64,000 bases of DNA from Celeribacter litoreus. GTDB lineage: Bacteria > Pseudomonadota > Alphaproteobacteria > Rhodobacterales > Rhodobacteraceae. Each line of letters begins with the position of its first letter. Position 1 is the first letter of the stretch. Positions 29,957 through 38,756 of the stretch are shown piece after piece. The stretch covers positions 124,001-188,000 of the forward strand of contig NZ_JAIUFY010000008.1 in assembly GCF_020165855.1 (NCBI RefSeq). Reading direction: 5' to 3'. The notes below the pieces were generated by a model, which was not told the DNA's origin, did not search any database, and saw only the letters and a program-made list of their open reading frames with translations. A program made the position numbers and the translations under genes.

Positions 29957-31675
29957 ATGAACCTGTTCGCCGATATCCGCACGCTTGTCATCGACAGCCT
30001 CGACGCAATGGTTTCCGAGGGGCATCTGCCCGAAGGACTGAACTTTGCACATGTGGCGGTCGAACCACCGCGCGATCCGCTTCATGGCGATATGGCGACC
30101 AACGCCGCGATGGTGCTCGCGAAGCCTGCGAAATCCAAACCGCGTGACATCGCAGAGAAACTTGCGGAAAAACTCGGCGCCGACGCGCGCGTCGAAACCG
30201 TCGATGTGGCTGGTCCCGGCTTTATCAACCTGCGTCTCGCTGAGGGCGTGTGGTCCGGTCTTGTGACGTCTGTCCTGACGGAAGAGGGCTATGGTCGCTC
30301 CGACTTTGGCGGCAACAAGAAGATCAACGTCGAATACGTCTCCGCGAACCCCACAGGCCCGATGCACGTCGGCCATACCCGTGGCGCGGTGTTCGGCGAC
30401 GCGCTCGCGTCTCTTCTGGCTTTCGCTGGCTATGACGTTACGCGCGAATACTACATCAACGACGGTGGCGCGCAGGTTGACGTGCTCGCACGTTCCGCGT
30501 TCGAGCGTTACCGCGAAGCCAACGGCCTGAGCCCCGAGATCGCTGAAGGTCTCTATCCGGGCGATTATCTCGTGCCGGTCGGTGAGGCGCTCAAGGAAAA
30601 GTATGGCGACAGCCTGCTCGACAAGCCGGAAGAAGACTGGCTCGCCGACGTGCGCGTCTTCGCGACAGATGCGATGATGGGCATGATCCGCGAAGATCTG
30701 GCGCTGCTCGGCGTTGAGATGGATGTGTTCTTCTCCGAGAAATCGCTCTACGGCACGGGTCTCATTGAATCCGCTCTCAAAGAGCTGGATGACAAAGGTC
30801 TGATCTACGAAGGCGTGCTCGAGCCGCCGAAAGGGAAAACGCCGGAAGACTGGGAACCGCGTGAGCAGACGCTGTTCAAATCCACCGAGCACGGCGATGA
30901 CGTGGACCGTCCTGTCAAGAAATCCGACGGCTCCTGGACCTACTTTGCGCCGGACATTGCCTATCACTATGACAAGGTGAAGCGCGGCTTTGACGAGATC
31001 ATTGACGTGTTTGGCGCTGACCACGGCGGTTACGTGAAGCGGATGAAAGCGGCTGTGTCTGCGCTGTCTGACGGCAAAGTGGCCTGTGATATCAAGCTGA
31101 TCCAGCTCGTGAAGCTCTTCAAGAACGGCGAGCCGTTCAAGATGTCGAAGCGTGCCGGCACCTTTGTGACCCTGCGCGACGTAGTCGAGCAGGCGGGCAA
31201 AGACGTGACCCGTTTCATCATGCTGACCCGCAAAAACGATGCGTCGCTCGATTTCGACTTTGACAAGGTTTTGGAGCAATCCAAAGACAACCCTGTATTC
31301 TACGTGCAATACGCCCACGCACGCGTTTGTTCTGTCCTTCGCAAGGCCGCAGAGCAGGGCGTGACCCTCTCCGATACGCCGCGCTTTGACGATCCGGCTG
31401 AGGTGGCGGTTGCTCGCAAACTTGCCGACTTCCCGCGTCAGGTGGAAATCGCAGCGAAAGGCCACGAGCCGCACCGCATTGCGTTCTATCTCTATGAACT
31501 TGCGTCCGATTTCCATGCGCTGTGGAACAAGGGCAATGACAACGAAGCGCTGCGCTTCCTCCAAGACGACACCGACCTGTCGGCTGCAAAAATTGCACTG
31601 CCGCGTGCCGTGGCCGTTGTGATTTCTGCCGGTCTTGGTATTCTTGGCGTAACTCCGGCAGAAGAGATGCGCTAA
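29957..31675 (+). CDS. argS: arginyl-tRNA synthetase
   Basis: The 572-residue class I synthetase charges tRNA-Arg. It has the N-terminal Add-1 domain, the HIGH-type signature HVGH in [17 protein letters not shown] in FKMSKRAG, and a C-terminal DALR anticodon-binding helical domain ([15 protein letters not shown] onward). Length is standard. A large antisense frame covers most of it but only reflects third-position GC. It is followed by an imperfect inverted repeat and the SPOR gene. Confidence 0.96.
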   Translation: MNLFADIRTLVIDSLDAMVSEGHLPEGLNFAHVAVEPPRDPLHGDMATNAAMVLAKPAKSKPRDIAEKLAEKLGADARVETVDVAGPGFINLRLAEGVWSGLVTSVLTEEGYGRSDFGGNKKINVEYVSANPTGPMHVGHTRGAVFGDALASLLAFAGYDVTREYYINDGGAQVDVLARSAFERYREANGLSPEIAEGLYPGDYLVPVGEALKEKYGDSLLDKPEEDWLADVRVFATDAMMGMIREDLALLGVEMDVFFSEKSLYGTGLIESALKELDDKGLIYEGVLEPPKGKTPEDWEPREQTLFKSTEHGDDVDRPVKKSDGSWTYFAPDIAYHYDKVKRGFDEIIDVFGADHGGYVKRMKAAVSALSDGKVACDIKLIQLVKLFKNGEPFKMSKRAGTFVTLRDVVEQAGKDVTRFIMLTRKNDASLDFDFDKVLEQSKDNPVFYVQYAHARVCSVLRKAAEQGVTLSDTPRFDDPAEVAVARKLADFPRQVEIAAKGHEPHRIAFYLYELASDFHALWNKGNDNEALRFLQDDTDLSAAKIALPRAVAVVISAGLGILGVTPAEEMR

Positions 31676-31701
31676 CCAAAGCCGCCTCTGTCAGAGAACC
31701 C

Positions 31702-31749
31702 GAGAGGGCGAACACGGAGAGGGGACAAAGATCCCCCGTTCGGCCTCTC
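31702..31749. other. imperfect long hairpin between argS and the SPOR gene
   Basis: GAGAGG pairs with CCTCTC (31744-31749), CGAAC (31709-31713) pairs with GTTCG (31738-31742), and GGGG (31721-31724) can pair with the C run near 31733-31737. No T-run follows, so it is not a typical intrinsic terminator; processing or attenuation are possible. Confidence 0.45.
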
Positions 31750-31802
31750 ACGAGCAGGCACTAACCCGTTGTAAATAAAGCGGGAAACGAGACGAGGCAA
31801 AG

Positions 31803-33047
31803 ATGGTTCAGGACACGAATGCCCCTTATGGGGGCTATTCCCACGATTCATTCGCGACGCAGAATTCCCACATGCGGGCCCAGCCGCCTCTGTCGGCGCG
31901 TGCTCCCCATGACCCCTATGCGGCGCAGTATGGTGCCTCTCACGGGCAGCATGCCCCCGTGTATCCACATGCACATCAAGAGCCGCCTGTGAGAAATACG
32001 CCACAGTATGCGGCTCCGTCCCAGCCGTATCAGACCGATGCGAACGGCTATGCGCAGGCCGGTTATCAGCCATCCGGATATGCTGCACACGGCTATGAAG
32101 GCGACTATACAGATCATGTGCCCGAAGATTACGGCTACGCCGAGCCAGTCGAAGACTATGCGCGTCCAAAGCTCGGGGCAGCACAGTGGGGTGGCGCGGT
32201 TATGTCGCTCGCCCTGATCGTCGGTTTGGGTGTTTGGGGCTATAACCTCATGGTCCGCGATGTGCGGGGTGTGCCGGTCATCCGCGCGCTCGAAGGCTCC
32301 GCTCGCATCCTGCCGGATGATCCGGGTGGACAACTCGCAATGCATCAGGGCCTCGCTGTCAATTCTGTGACGACAGACGGCTCCGCCGCTGCTCCTGCTG
32401 ACCGCTACGTTCTCGCTCCCGCTGCGACCGGTCTGAGCGACGAAGATCAGCCGATGGGGCAAATTGGAGCGCCCGTATTGGCATCCTACGAGCCGACGTC
32501 CGAGGCCTATTCTGTCAAGCCACAGCCGATGCCCGCCAATACGGTCGCGGATAATGTTGAGGCGATTATGGTCGAAGAAAGCCCACTCGAACTTGCAGAG
32601 ATCGACACGGTCGGAGAGGTCGAGGCGCCGCTTGTCACGAATGCGATGCGGTCGCCGCTGCCAAAGCTGCGCCCGGCAGATGTTCCCAATGTTCAGCTCG
32701 CGTCGCTTTCGGGCAGCGCCAGCCTCAACGGGGTCGCCGATGACATCCTTGCCGCTATGGCCATGCCGCGCGAAATGTCCGCCGATGACGTTCCGACCGG
32801 TGCAAGCCTTGTTCAGCTGGGCGCGTTCCAGTCCGAAGATGTCGCCCGCACTGAATGGGTGCGCCTGTCTGCCCGTTTCGAGGACCTGATGGGCGAGAAA
32901 ACCCGTGTGATCGAGCAAGCAGAGAGCGGCGGGAAAACCTTTTATCGTCTGCGCGCTTTCGGGTTTGCGGACGCGTCTGACGCGAACCGCTTCTGTTCCG
33001 CACTCACGTCCATGAACGCGGCCTGTGTGCCAACGGTCCAGCGATAA
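31803..33047 (+). CDS. SPOR-domain cell-envelope protein
   Basis: The 414-residue protein has a Tyr/Pro/Gln/His-rich cytoplasmic region (1-122), one membrane helix (about 129-150), a low-complexity periplasmic linker and a C-terminal SPOR domain (about 335-412, starting VQLGAFQSEDVARTEW). SPOR domains bind denuded peptidoglycan at the division septum, so a role in division or wall remodelling is likely. It directly precedes nagZ, a peptidoglycan-recycling gene, with a 4-base gap. GAGG lies before the ATG. Confidence 0.85.
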   Translation: MVQDTNAPYGGYSHDSFATQNSHMRAQPPLSARAPHDPYAAQYGASHGQHAPVYPHAHQEPPVRNTPQYAAPSQPYQTDANGYAQAGYQPSGYAAHGYEGDYTDHVPEDYGYAEPVEDYARPKLGAAQWGGAVMSLALIVGLGVWGYNLMVRDVRGVPVIRALEGSARILPDDPGGQLAMHQGLAVNSVTTDGSAAAPADRYVLAPAATGLSDEDQPMGQIGAPVLASYEPTSEAYSVKPQPMPANTVADNVEAIMVEESPLELAEIDTVGEVEAPLVTNAMRSPLPKLRPADVPNVQLASLSGSASLNGVADDILAAMAMPREMSADDVPTGASLVQLGAFQSEDVARTEWVRLSARFEDLMGEKTRVIEQAESGGKTFYRLRAFGFADASDANRFCSALTSMNAACVPTVQR

Positions 33048-33051
33048 TCAT

Positions 33052-34035
33052 ATGGGGCAGGGCGCATATATCTTCGGCTGTGAAGGCCTGTCCCTCACGG
33101 AGCGCGAGCAAGCCTTTTTCCGTGCGTCCGATCCGTGGGGATTCATCCTATTCGCGCGCAATATCGAGACGCCGGAACAGGTGTCCCGTCTTACGTCCGA
33201 GTTACGCGAGGCCGTTGGCCGCGATGCGCCGATCCTCATCGATCAGGAAGGCGGACGCGTTCAGCGGCTCCGCGCGCCGTATTGGCGTGAGTGGCTCCCG
33301 CCGTTGGATCAATGTCAAACCGCGCGTGATCCCGCCCGTGCGATGTGGCTTCGCGGTAGGATTATTGCGCATGAGCTCTTGTCCCTCGGTATCGACGTCA
33401 GCTGCGCGCCGATGCTCGATGTGGCGCGACCGGAGACGCATGAGTTTCTCTATAATCGCTGCTACGGCCTCGACGCGGCAACGGTTATTGAGATGGGCCG
33501 AGCGCAAGCGGATGGTCTCTCTGCGGGTGGTGTGGCTGGTATAATCAAACACATCCCGGGTCACGGTCGTGGGACGGTGGATAGCCACCTCGGCCTACCG
33601 CGGGTCTCCGCATCGCTGGATGAGTTGTCCGAGGACTTCGCTCCGTTCAAGGCGCTCGCGGACCTTCCGATGGCGATGACTGCCCATATTGTCTACGAGG
33701 CAATTGATGCGGACCTCTGCGCGACGCAAAGTCCGACGTGTATCGACCTGATCCGCAACGAGATCGGGTTTGACGGTCTGCTCATGACGGATGACGTCTC
33801 GATGGAGGCGCTCAGTGGCACAATTGCAGAGCGTGGGTTGGTATCGCTGCGCGCTGGATGTGACATCGTTTTGCACTGCAACGGCGACATGGCTGAGATG
33901 GAAGCACTTGCCTCGCTGGGCGCCCTTGAGCCGCGTGCTCAACAGCGGGCTGACAGCGCGGCGCATGCACGAGGCACCGCAACTCCAGTCGATCTGCAGG
34001 CCCTTGAGGCAGAGTTCGCGGCGCTTTTGCCCTGA
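33052..34035 (+). CDS. nagZ: beta-N-acetylhexosaminidase NagZ
   Basis: The 327-residue family 3 glycosidase removes N-acetylglucosamine from anhydro-muropeptides during wall recycling. It carries LIDQEGGRVQRL, the NagZ signature KHIPGHGRGTVDSH with the catalytic Asp-His loop, and LLMTDDVSMEAL with the nucleophile Asp. The ATG at 33052 is preferred since the fold begins there; the nine codons before it overlap the SPOR gene. Ribosome-binding sequence is weak, which suggests translational coupling to the upstream gene. Confidence 0.92.
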   Translation: MGQGAYIFGCEGLSLTEREQAFFRASDPWGFILFARNIETPEQVSRLTSELREAVGRDAPILIDQEGGRVQRLRAPYWREWLPPLDQCQTARDPARAMWLRGRIIAHELLSLGIDVSCAPMLDVARPETHEFLYNRCYGLDAATVIEMGRAQADGLSAGGVAGIIKHIPGHGRGTVDSHLGLPRVSASLDELSEDFAPFKALADLPMAMTAHIVYEAIDADLCATQSPTCIDLIRNEIGFDGLLMTDDVSMEALSGTIAERGLVSLRAGCDIVLHCNGDMAEMEALASLGALEPRAQQRADSAAHARGTATPVDLQALEAEFAALLP

Positions 34036-34096
34036 GACGGCGCGTCAGGCGTTCAAAGCGCTTGTTTCCATGCGAAAACCGTTCGTATAGTTCCCC

Positions 34097-34888
34097 ATGG
34101 CTGATCCCGATCAATTTGAAATCAACGATGTTTTGAGTGTTGAGCAACGGCTCGCGGCTGAAGCGTTGATTGTAGACGTTGACGGGTTCGAGGGGCCGCT
34201 CGATCTCCTGCTGCAACTGTCGCGCACGCAGAAGGTCGATCTGCGGAAAATTTCGGTCCTGCACCTCGCGCAGCAGTATTTGCTGTTCATCGAGAAAGCC
34301 AAAGAACTTCGGATCGAACTCGCTGCAGATTACCTCGTGATGGCGGCGTGGCTCGCCTTTCTCAAATCCCGCCTCTTGTTGCCGCCTGATCCGTCGGACG
34401 AAGGCCCGTCCGGTGAAGAACTCGCCGCCCACCTCGCGTATCAACTGCAACGCCTTGAGGCGATGCGGGAGTCGGCCGCGAAACTCATGGCGCGGGACCA
34501 GAAGGGGCGTGATTTCTTTGTGCGTGGCCTTCCGGAAGAGGTCGAGCGCCGTCGGAATATCACCTACACCGCGAGCTTGCTCGATCTGATGCAGGCCTAT
34601 GCCCGCGTTCGGACAAAAGACGAATTCCGCCCGTTTGTCATGGACCGTGAAGCAATCCTGTCGATGGAACAGGCGCTAGAGCGCTTGCGCGGGTTGATCC
34701 CCTTTGCTGTCGAATGGGCGGATTTGTCGAGTTACCTGCCTGAAGGATGGGAGCTTGATCCAAAGAAACGCCGGTCTGCGACGGCCGCGACCTTTGCAGC
34801 GTCGCTGGAGCTTGCGAAGCAGGGGCAGGTAGAGTTGCGTCAGGGTGGGACCTTTGAGCCCATCCAGATCAAGGCAAGACGGAGATAA
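34097..34888 (+). CDS. scpA: segregation and condensation protein A
   Basis: The 263-residue kleisin subunit of the SMC-ScpAB condensin shows the family opening FEGPLDLLLQLSRTQKVDLRKIS, an AADYLVMAAWLAFLKSRLLLP helix and a C-terminal winged-helix region. Together with ScpB it bridges the SMC heads and compacts the chromosome. It lies between nagZ and scpB with a 3-base gap to scpB, the usual alphaproteobacterial order. Confidence 0.93.
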   Translation: MADPDQFEINDVLSVEQRLAAEALIVDVDGFEGPLDLLLQLSRTQKVDLRKISVLHLAQQYLLFIEKAKELRIELAADYLVMAAWLAFLKSRLLLPPDPSDEGPSGEELAAHLAYQLQRLEAMRESAAKLMARDQKGRDFFVRGLPEEVERRRNITYTASLLDLMQAYARVRTKDEFRPFVMDREAILSMEQALERLRGLIPFAVEWADLSSYLPEGWELDPKKRRSATAATFAASLELAKQGQVELRQGGTFEPIQIKARRR

Positions 34889-34891
34889 CCA

Positions 34892-35527
34892 ATGAACGAC
34901 TTGCCAGAGCAGGAAGAAAGCCTTTTCGATGCGCCGCCTTTGGCGGAGCAAGAGCGCATGGTTGAGGCTGTTTTGTTTGCCTCTGCGGACCCTGTGACGG
35001 TGAACGATCTCGCCTCTCGCATGCCGCATGGTTGTAATCCGAAAGCGGCACTTGAACTCCTGCAGCGCCGCTATGAAGGGCGTGGGGTGCGTGTGGTGCG
35101 TGTCGGTGATAGCTGGGCCATTCGCACAGCGCCGGATCTCGGATTTCTTATGCAAAAAGAAACGGTTGAGACGCGAAAACTCTCCCGCGCGGCAATTGAG
35201 ACTCTCGCGATTATTGCCTATCATCAGCCCTGCACCCGTGCAGAGATCGAGGAAATTCGCGGCGTTTCCGTGTCACGCGGCACGCTCGATCAGCTCATGG
35301 AACTCGACTGGATCAGGTTCGGGCGTCGTCGCATGAGTCCGGGCCGTCCAGTAACCTATGTCGTGACGCCGCACTTCCTCGACCACTTCGGTCTGGAGAG
35401 TGCGCGTGATCTGCCGGGGGTCAAAGAACTCCGTGCGGCAGGTCTGTTGGAAAGTCGTCCTCTGCCTGGATTGGACGCTACGGATGACGACGAGGATCAG
35501 GATGATCTCTTCGAGGACGAAAGCTGA
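34892..35527 (+). CDS. scpB: segregation and condensation protein B
   Basis: The 211-residue protein has the tandem winged-helix core of ScpB, with MVEAVLFASADPVTVNDLA, AIETLAIIAYHQPCTRAEIEEIRG and the second wing ending in a PGRPVTYVVT-like stretch. The C-terminal 20 residues are almost all acidic. It partners ScpA in the condensin complex. The gene after it is a short orphan rather than tatA, which often follows in related genomes. Confidence 0.93.
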   Translation: MNDLPEQEESLFDAPPLAEQERMVEAVLFASADPVTVNDLASRMPHGCNPKAALELLQRRYEGRGVRVVRVGDSWAIRTAPDLGFLMQKETVETRKLSRAAIETLAIIAYHQPCTRAEIEEIRGVSVSRGTLDQLMELDWIRFGRRRMSPGRPVTYVVTPHFLDHFGLESARDLPGVKELRAAGLLESRPLPGLDATDDDEDQDDLFEDES

Positions 35528-35607
35528 TCACGATGTGATGTGGCAGTGCAGCAATTTTGTGTTAGGGTCCGCGCAAACGATCAAAATATGTCGGAAGGTT
35601 TGACGCC

Positions 35608-35796
35608 ATGAACATGGACCGGATCATCAATCAAGTCATCAACCGCGTCATTCGCACACTCGTGAATAAGGGTGTGAATGCAGGGATTAATGCGGGTTCG
35701 AAAGCAATCTCGAACCGTGGCGGCAAGAAATCTGCAAACGATGGTTCTGTCGAAATGGCGCAGCAGGGTAAACCAGACACCACACGCGTGGAGTAA
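35608..35796 (+). CDS. small conserved-looking protein, 62 residues, unknown function
   Basis: The product starts with an amphipathic stretch of about 35 residues (MNMDRIINQVINRVIRTLVN, then Gly/Asn/Ala-rich NAGINAGSKAIS) followed by a polar tail. GGAAGG lies nine bases before the ATG, and an AT-richer 80-base spacer separates it from scpB. There is no signal peptide and no membrane helix long enough to be certain. The amphipathic helix could dock on a membrane. I do not recognise a named family. Confidence 0.6.
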   Translation: MNMDRIINQVINRVIRTLVNKGVNAGINAGSKAISNRGGKKSANDGSVEMAQQGKPDTTRVE

Positions 35797-35837
35797 GCGC
35801 GCTCACCGGTAACGCTGCCGCGTCACCGGGCCTGTGA

Positions 35838-36908
35838 TCAGCTTTTGAAGTGTTTCGCGAGCTTGAGGCCCTGTCCCTGATAGTTGGAACTCAGGTCCGC
35901 GCCGTAGAGGCGGTCGGGTCGGCTTTCCATACGTTCATAGACGAGACGCCCGACGATTTGACCGTGCTCCAACACAAACGGCGCCTCGTGACAGCGGACT
36001 TCGAGAACGCCGCGTGATCCCTGACCGCCAGCATTTGCATGGCCAAAGCCCGGATCAAAGAAGCCCGCATAGTGCACGCGGAACTCGCCAACCATCGCAA
36101 GGTAAGGCGCCATTTCTGCGGCGTAATCTGGCGGGATATGGACCGCTTCGCGGCTCACGAGGATATAGAACGCGCCGGGGTCGAGAATGATCCGTCCGTC
36201 TTTGGCGTGGATCGGCTCCCAGTAATCCGTCGGGTCGTAATAGCCGATGTTGTCGAGGTCGATGACGCCTGTGTGCGGTTTCGCGCGATAGCCGACCAAA
36301 TTGCCTTCAGCGGGCTTGAGATCGACCGAGAACCCGAGGCCCTGATCAATCACTGCCTCACTGTCGACGAGCGGCATCTCTTCGTGCAGTGCGAGCAGTT
36401 CCGTGTCCGTAAGCGTTGCCTGACCTGCGCGGAAGCGGATCTGGTTGAGGCGCATGCCGGGGCGGACAAGGACGGAGAAGGAGCGGGGGCAAATCTCGGC
36501 GTAAAGCGGTCCGGTATACCCAGGCGCGATGCGGTCAAACTCGACGCCTTCGTCCGTGATGAGGCGCGTCAGGAGATCGAGGCGGCCAGTGGAGCTCTTC
36601 GCATTGGCGACAGCCTGCACCCCCTCGGGGAGTGACAGGCACTCCATGAGCGGCACCACGTAAACACAGCCCTTTTCGAGGACAGCGCCGCCTTCCAAAT
36701 CGATCTGGTGCATCTCGAAGGCTTCGAGGCGGTCAGAAACCGTGTTGCCCTCACCTGCGAGGAACGAGGCACGGACGCGCCATGCACGTGTCCCGAGGCG
36801 CAGATCGAGCGACGCAGGTTGAACTTGAACGTCCTCGACGGCTGGCGTCGCGGAAATTTCTCCGCGTTCGATCATCAGTCGAATGGCGTGATCGGCCAAA
36901 ACACCCAT
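35838..36908 (-). CDS. dcd: 2'-deoxycytidine 5'-triphosphate deaminase, long duplicated form
   Basis: The 356-residue protein is about twice the length of E. coli Dcd and contains two dUTPase/Dcd-like halves. The first has VQPASLDLRLG and AKSSTGRLDL with the catalytic Arg/Glu region. The second has VHYAGFFDPGFG and VLEVRCHEAPFVLEHGQIVGRLVYERM. This long form is common in alphaproteobacteria. It converts dCTP to dUTP, feeding thymidylate synthesis. It converges on the small orphan gene and is transcribed away from the tRNA-Pro region without a clear terminator. Confidence 0.9.
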   Translation of the reverse strand: MGVLADHAIRLMIERGEISATPAVEDVQVQPASLDLRLGTRAWRVRASFLAGEGNTVSDRLEAFEMHQIDLEGGAVLEKGCVYVVPLMECLSLPEGVQAVANAKSSTGRLDLLTRLITDEGVEFDRIAPGYTGPLYAEICPRSFSVLVRPGMRLNQIRFRAGQATLTDTELLALHEEMPLVDSEAVIDQGLGFSVDLKPAEGNLVGYRAKPHTGVIDLDNIGYYDPTDYWEPIHAKDGRIILDPGAFYILVSREAVHIPPDYAAEMAPYLAMVGEFRVHYAGFFDPGFGHANAGGQGSRGVLEVRCHEAPFVLEHGQIVGRLVYERMESRPDRLYGADLSSNYQGQGLKLAKHFKS

Positions 36909-36985
36909 TCAAGTCCCTCCCACGAGTTTGTTTTTCATTCCATTACCGTAAAAGGACAGCCAAGCCCAGAGGCCCAAATGACAAA

Positions 36986-37001
36986 ACCGCCCGAGAGCGG
37001 T
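36986..37001 (-). terminator. terminator of tRNA-Pro
   Basis: On the minus strand ACCGC and GCGGT enclose a 6-base loop, followed by TTTG. A wider ACAAAAC/GTTTTGT pair (36981-36987 and 37014-37020) can extend the structure. It starts about 22 bases after the tRNA 3' end. Confidence 0.7.
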
Positions 37002-37022
37002 GGCTCACGAGCAGTTTTGTAA

Positions 37023-37099
37023 TGGTCGGGCTAGCAGGACTTGAACCTGCGACCTTCCGTCCCCCAGACGGACGCGCTACCAGGCTGCGCTATAGCCCG
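37023..37099 (-). tRNA. tRNA-Pro, anticodon GGG
   Basis: The 77-base minus-strand sequence folds as a tRNA. The acceptor is CGGGCTA/TAGCCCG with discriminator A and an encoded CCA. The anticodon stem is TCCGT/ACGGA around loop CTGGGGG, giving anticodon GGG, and a GGTTCAAGTCC T-arm follows. C1-G72 and A73 are the bacterial proline identity elements. It reads CCC and CCU codons. A promoter and a terminator flank it, so it is a single-gene unit. Confidence 0.96.
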
Positions 37100-37111
37100 A
37101 CGTGGACCCCT

Positions 37112-37139
37112 TACATAGTGATTTCAGCGGGCGGGGCAA
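37112..37139 (-). promoter_or_regulatory. promoter of tRNA-Pro
   Basis: On the minus strand TTGCCC (37134-37139) and TATGTA (37112-37117) are separated by 16 bases, placing the start point within about 7 bases of the mature tRNA 5' end. Confidence 0.65.
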
Positions 37140-37184
37140 GCGGTATTTTCGCGAACAGTCCCGGAAATTTGCGAGCGTGAGTGC

Positions 37185-38294
37185 TCACTCGGACAGTCGG
37201 GCACAGAGCGCTTCGACACGGGCGAGTACAGCGCGCACCTCCGAAAGATCAAGCGCCTTCAAGTGCCGATGGTTGAGCTGTCCGGCGACCGCGCCATACG
37301 GCTGAAACTGCGCGCTCTCCACCGGGTCAACAGGAAGGTTTTCGCCCAATGGCGTTTGGGAGACCGGTTCTTCCGAAGGCAAAGGTTCGATTTCTTCGGG
37401 TGCCGTCTCCTCTAAGGTATGTTCTGCCAGTCCGGGCTCTGCCTCCGATGGCGCAATAGGCGCTCTCGGCGCGTATCGCCACGAAAAGTCTTCCGGAGTT
37501 CGCTTGATCGGCGCATCGGATTCGGCGCGAGGCTCTTCTGGAGTGACGGCCGCTGCCGGTTCATCGGCAGTATGCGAAATATCTTCCTCGATAAGCTCTG
37601 GCGTGACGCTCACGTCAGAGGGTGTCTCGAGATCGGCTGTTTCCGGTGCGCTCCCATCTTTCTCAGCGACGATATCGGCCTCTGTCGCGGCAGGGGGGAC
37701 GGAGGGCATATCGAAATTGAACGTCGTTTGCTCGAACGCTTTCTTTTCGAGATCGGTTTTGTCCTCGGCAGCTGGCGCTTCATTCTTTTCGACAGGTGCC
37801 GGCGCGGATTTCATCCGCTCTGCGCCCAAGTCGTCGCCGAGATCAAGCTCGAGCGTTGCGTCTTGTTTCAAAGGCTTGCCGGAGGCAGGGCGCGCGAACG
37901 GCACGACTGTTTCTTCCGGTTCCGGATGGTCAAACTCATCCTGCGGAACCATCTCTGCCATCGGGGCAGGGGGAATCGGTGCAACTTTGTCTGGTGGCGG
38001 GGTGATCGGCTCCACCCCTTCGATCTCTGGCGAGAGTGAAGCGACATACTTAACGCCGCGCTCTCGCAAGAGTTTTTGCGCGCCTCGGATGGTCATGCCA
38101 TCTTCGTGCAGCAATTTTTTGATGCCGCCAAGAAGCGCCATATCGGCGGGGCGGTAATACCGCCGACCGCCCGCGCGTTTCACGGGTTTGATCTGGGTAA
38201 ATCGGCTCTCCCAAAAGCGCAAAACATGAGCTGGGGTCTCGAGCCAATCGGCAACCTCGCTAATTGTGCGAAAGGCGTCCGGAGATTTAACCAT
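37185..38294 (-). CDS. MerR-type regulator with long acidic tail
   Basis: The 369-residue protein has an N-terminal MerR winged helix-turn-helix (about residues 7-80, with [21 protein letters not shown], the [12 protein letters not shown] wing and a [15 protein letters not shown] helix). About 290 residues of Pro-, Glu-, Asp- and Ala-rich sequence follow with no recognisable effector domain, and then a short conserved-looking C-terminus ([20 protein letters not shown]). The position directly after ihfA is a repeated alphaproteobacterial arrangement. Effector, targets and the role of the tail are unknown. Confidence 0.85.
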   Translation of the reverse strand: MVKSPDAFRTISEVADWLETPAHVLRFWESRFTQIKPVKRAGGRRYYRPADMALLGGIKKLLHEDGMTIRGAQKLLRERGVKYVASLSPEIEGVEPITPPPDKVAPIPPAPMAEMVPQDEFDHPEPEETVVPFARPASGKPLKQDATLELDLGDDLGAERMKSAPAPVEKNEAPAAEDKTDLEKKAFEQTTFNFDMPSVPPAATEADIVAEKDGSAPETADLETPSDVSVTPELIEEDISHTADEPAAAVTPEEPRAESDAPIKRTPEDFSWRYAPRAPIAPSEAEPGLAEHTLEETAPEEIEPLPSEEPVSQTPLGENLPVDPVESAQFQPYGAVAGQLNHRHLKALDLSEVRAVLARVEALCARLSE

Positions 38295-38317
38295 TTTAAA
38301 TCAAGCCCTTAAGGAAT

Positions 38318-38620
38318 TTAGGTCGCTTTGTTGCCGGCAGCCACGCGATCCTTCATCAGATGCGAAGGGCGGAAGGTCAGTACGCGACGGGCCGGAATTG
38401 GAGCCTCGTCACCGGTCTTCGGGTTGCGGCCGACACGTTCGGATTTGGCCCGAACGGAGAAGGTGCCAAAGGACGAAATCTTGACGCTTTCCCCCTCGAC
38501 CAGCGCGTCGGAAACGTGTGCAAGCACACTTTCCACGAGGGCAGCGGATTCATTGCGGCTCAGTCCGACTTCGCGAAAAACGGCTTCGCTCAGGTCCATG
38601 CGTGTCAGTGTTTTGCTCAT
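38318..38620 (-). CDS. ihfA: integration host factor alpha subunit
   Basis: The 100-residue DNA-bending protein has the HU/IHF fold: [43 protein letters not shown] with the DNA-intercalating arm, and [19 protein letters not shown]. The [18 protein letters not shown] segment fits IhfA. It pairs with IhfB encoded elsewhere to bend DNA at promoters and recombination sites. A GGGGGAG lies before the ATG. It lies 23 bases ahead of merR, so the two are probably co-transcribed. Confidence 0.94.
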   Translation of the reverse strand: MSKTLTRMDLSEAVFREVGLSRNESAALVESVLAHVSDALVEGESVKISSFGTFSVRAKSERVGRNPKTGDEAPIPARRVLTFRPSHLMKDRVAAGNKAT

Positions 38621-38715
38621 AAGTCTCCCCCTTTTGAACAGATGGTGAGGAGAGTGGCAGTTTGCTTAGCAGGCGTCAATATCAATGACTTAAAGAGAGT
38701 TTCTTACGCTGTGTT

Positions 38716-38744
38716 TTGCCGCCCTCTGGTTGTGTGGGCGGCAA
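38716..38744 (-). other. perfect 9-bp stem-loop between fabH and ihfA
   Basis: TTGCCGCCC (38716-38724) and GGGCGGCAA (38736-38744) pair perfectly around an 11-base loop, 12 bases after the fabH stop. No T-run follows on the minus strand, so I treat it as a processing or weak terminator element separating fabH from ihfA. Confidence 0.6.
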
Positions 38745-38756
38745 TGTTTGCGCGTC

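Noticed and set aside
29933-31564. 543-codon open frame on the minus strand
   Set aside because: It lies antisense to argS, whose HIGH and KMSK motifs are clear. No ribosome-binding site or domain is seen.
35797-35837. Terminator between the 62-residue orphan and dcd
   Set aside because: Only a short CCGGT/ACCGG pair is present, with no T-run, so I did not annotate it.
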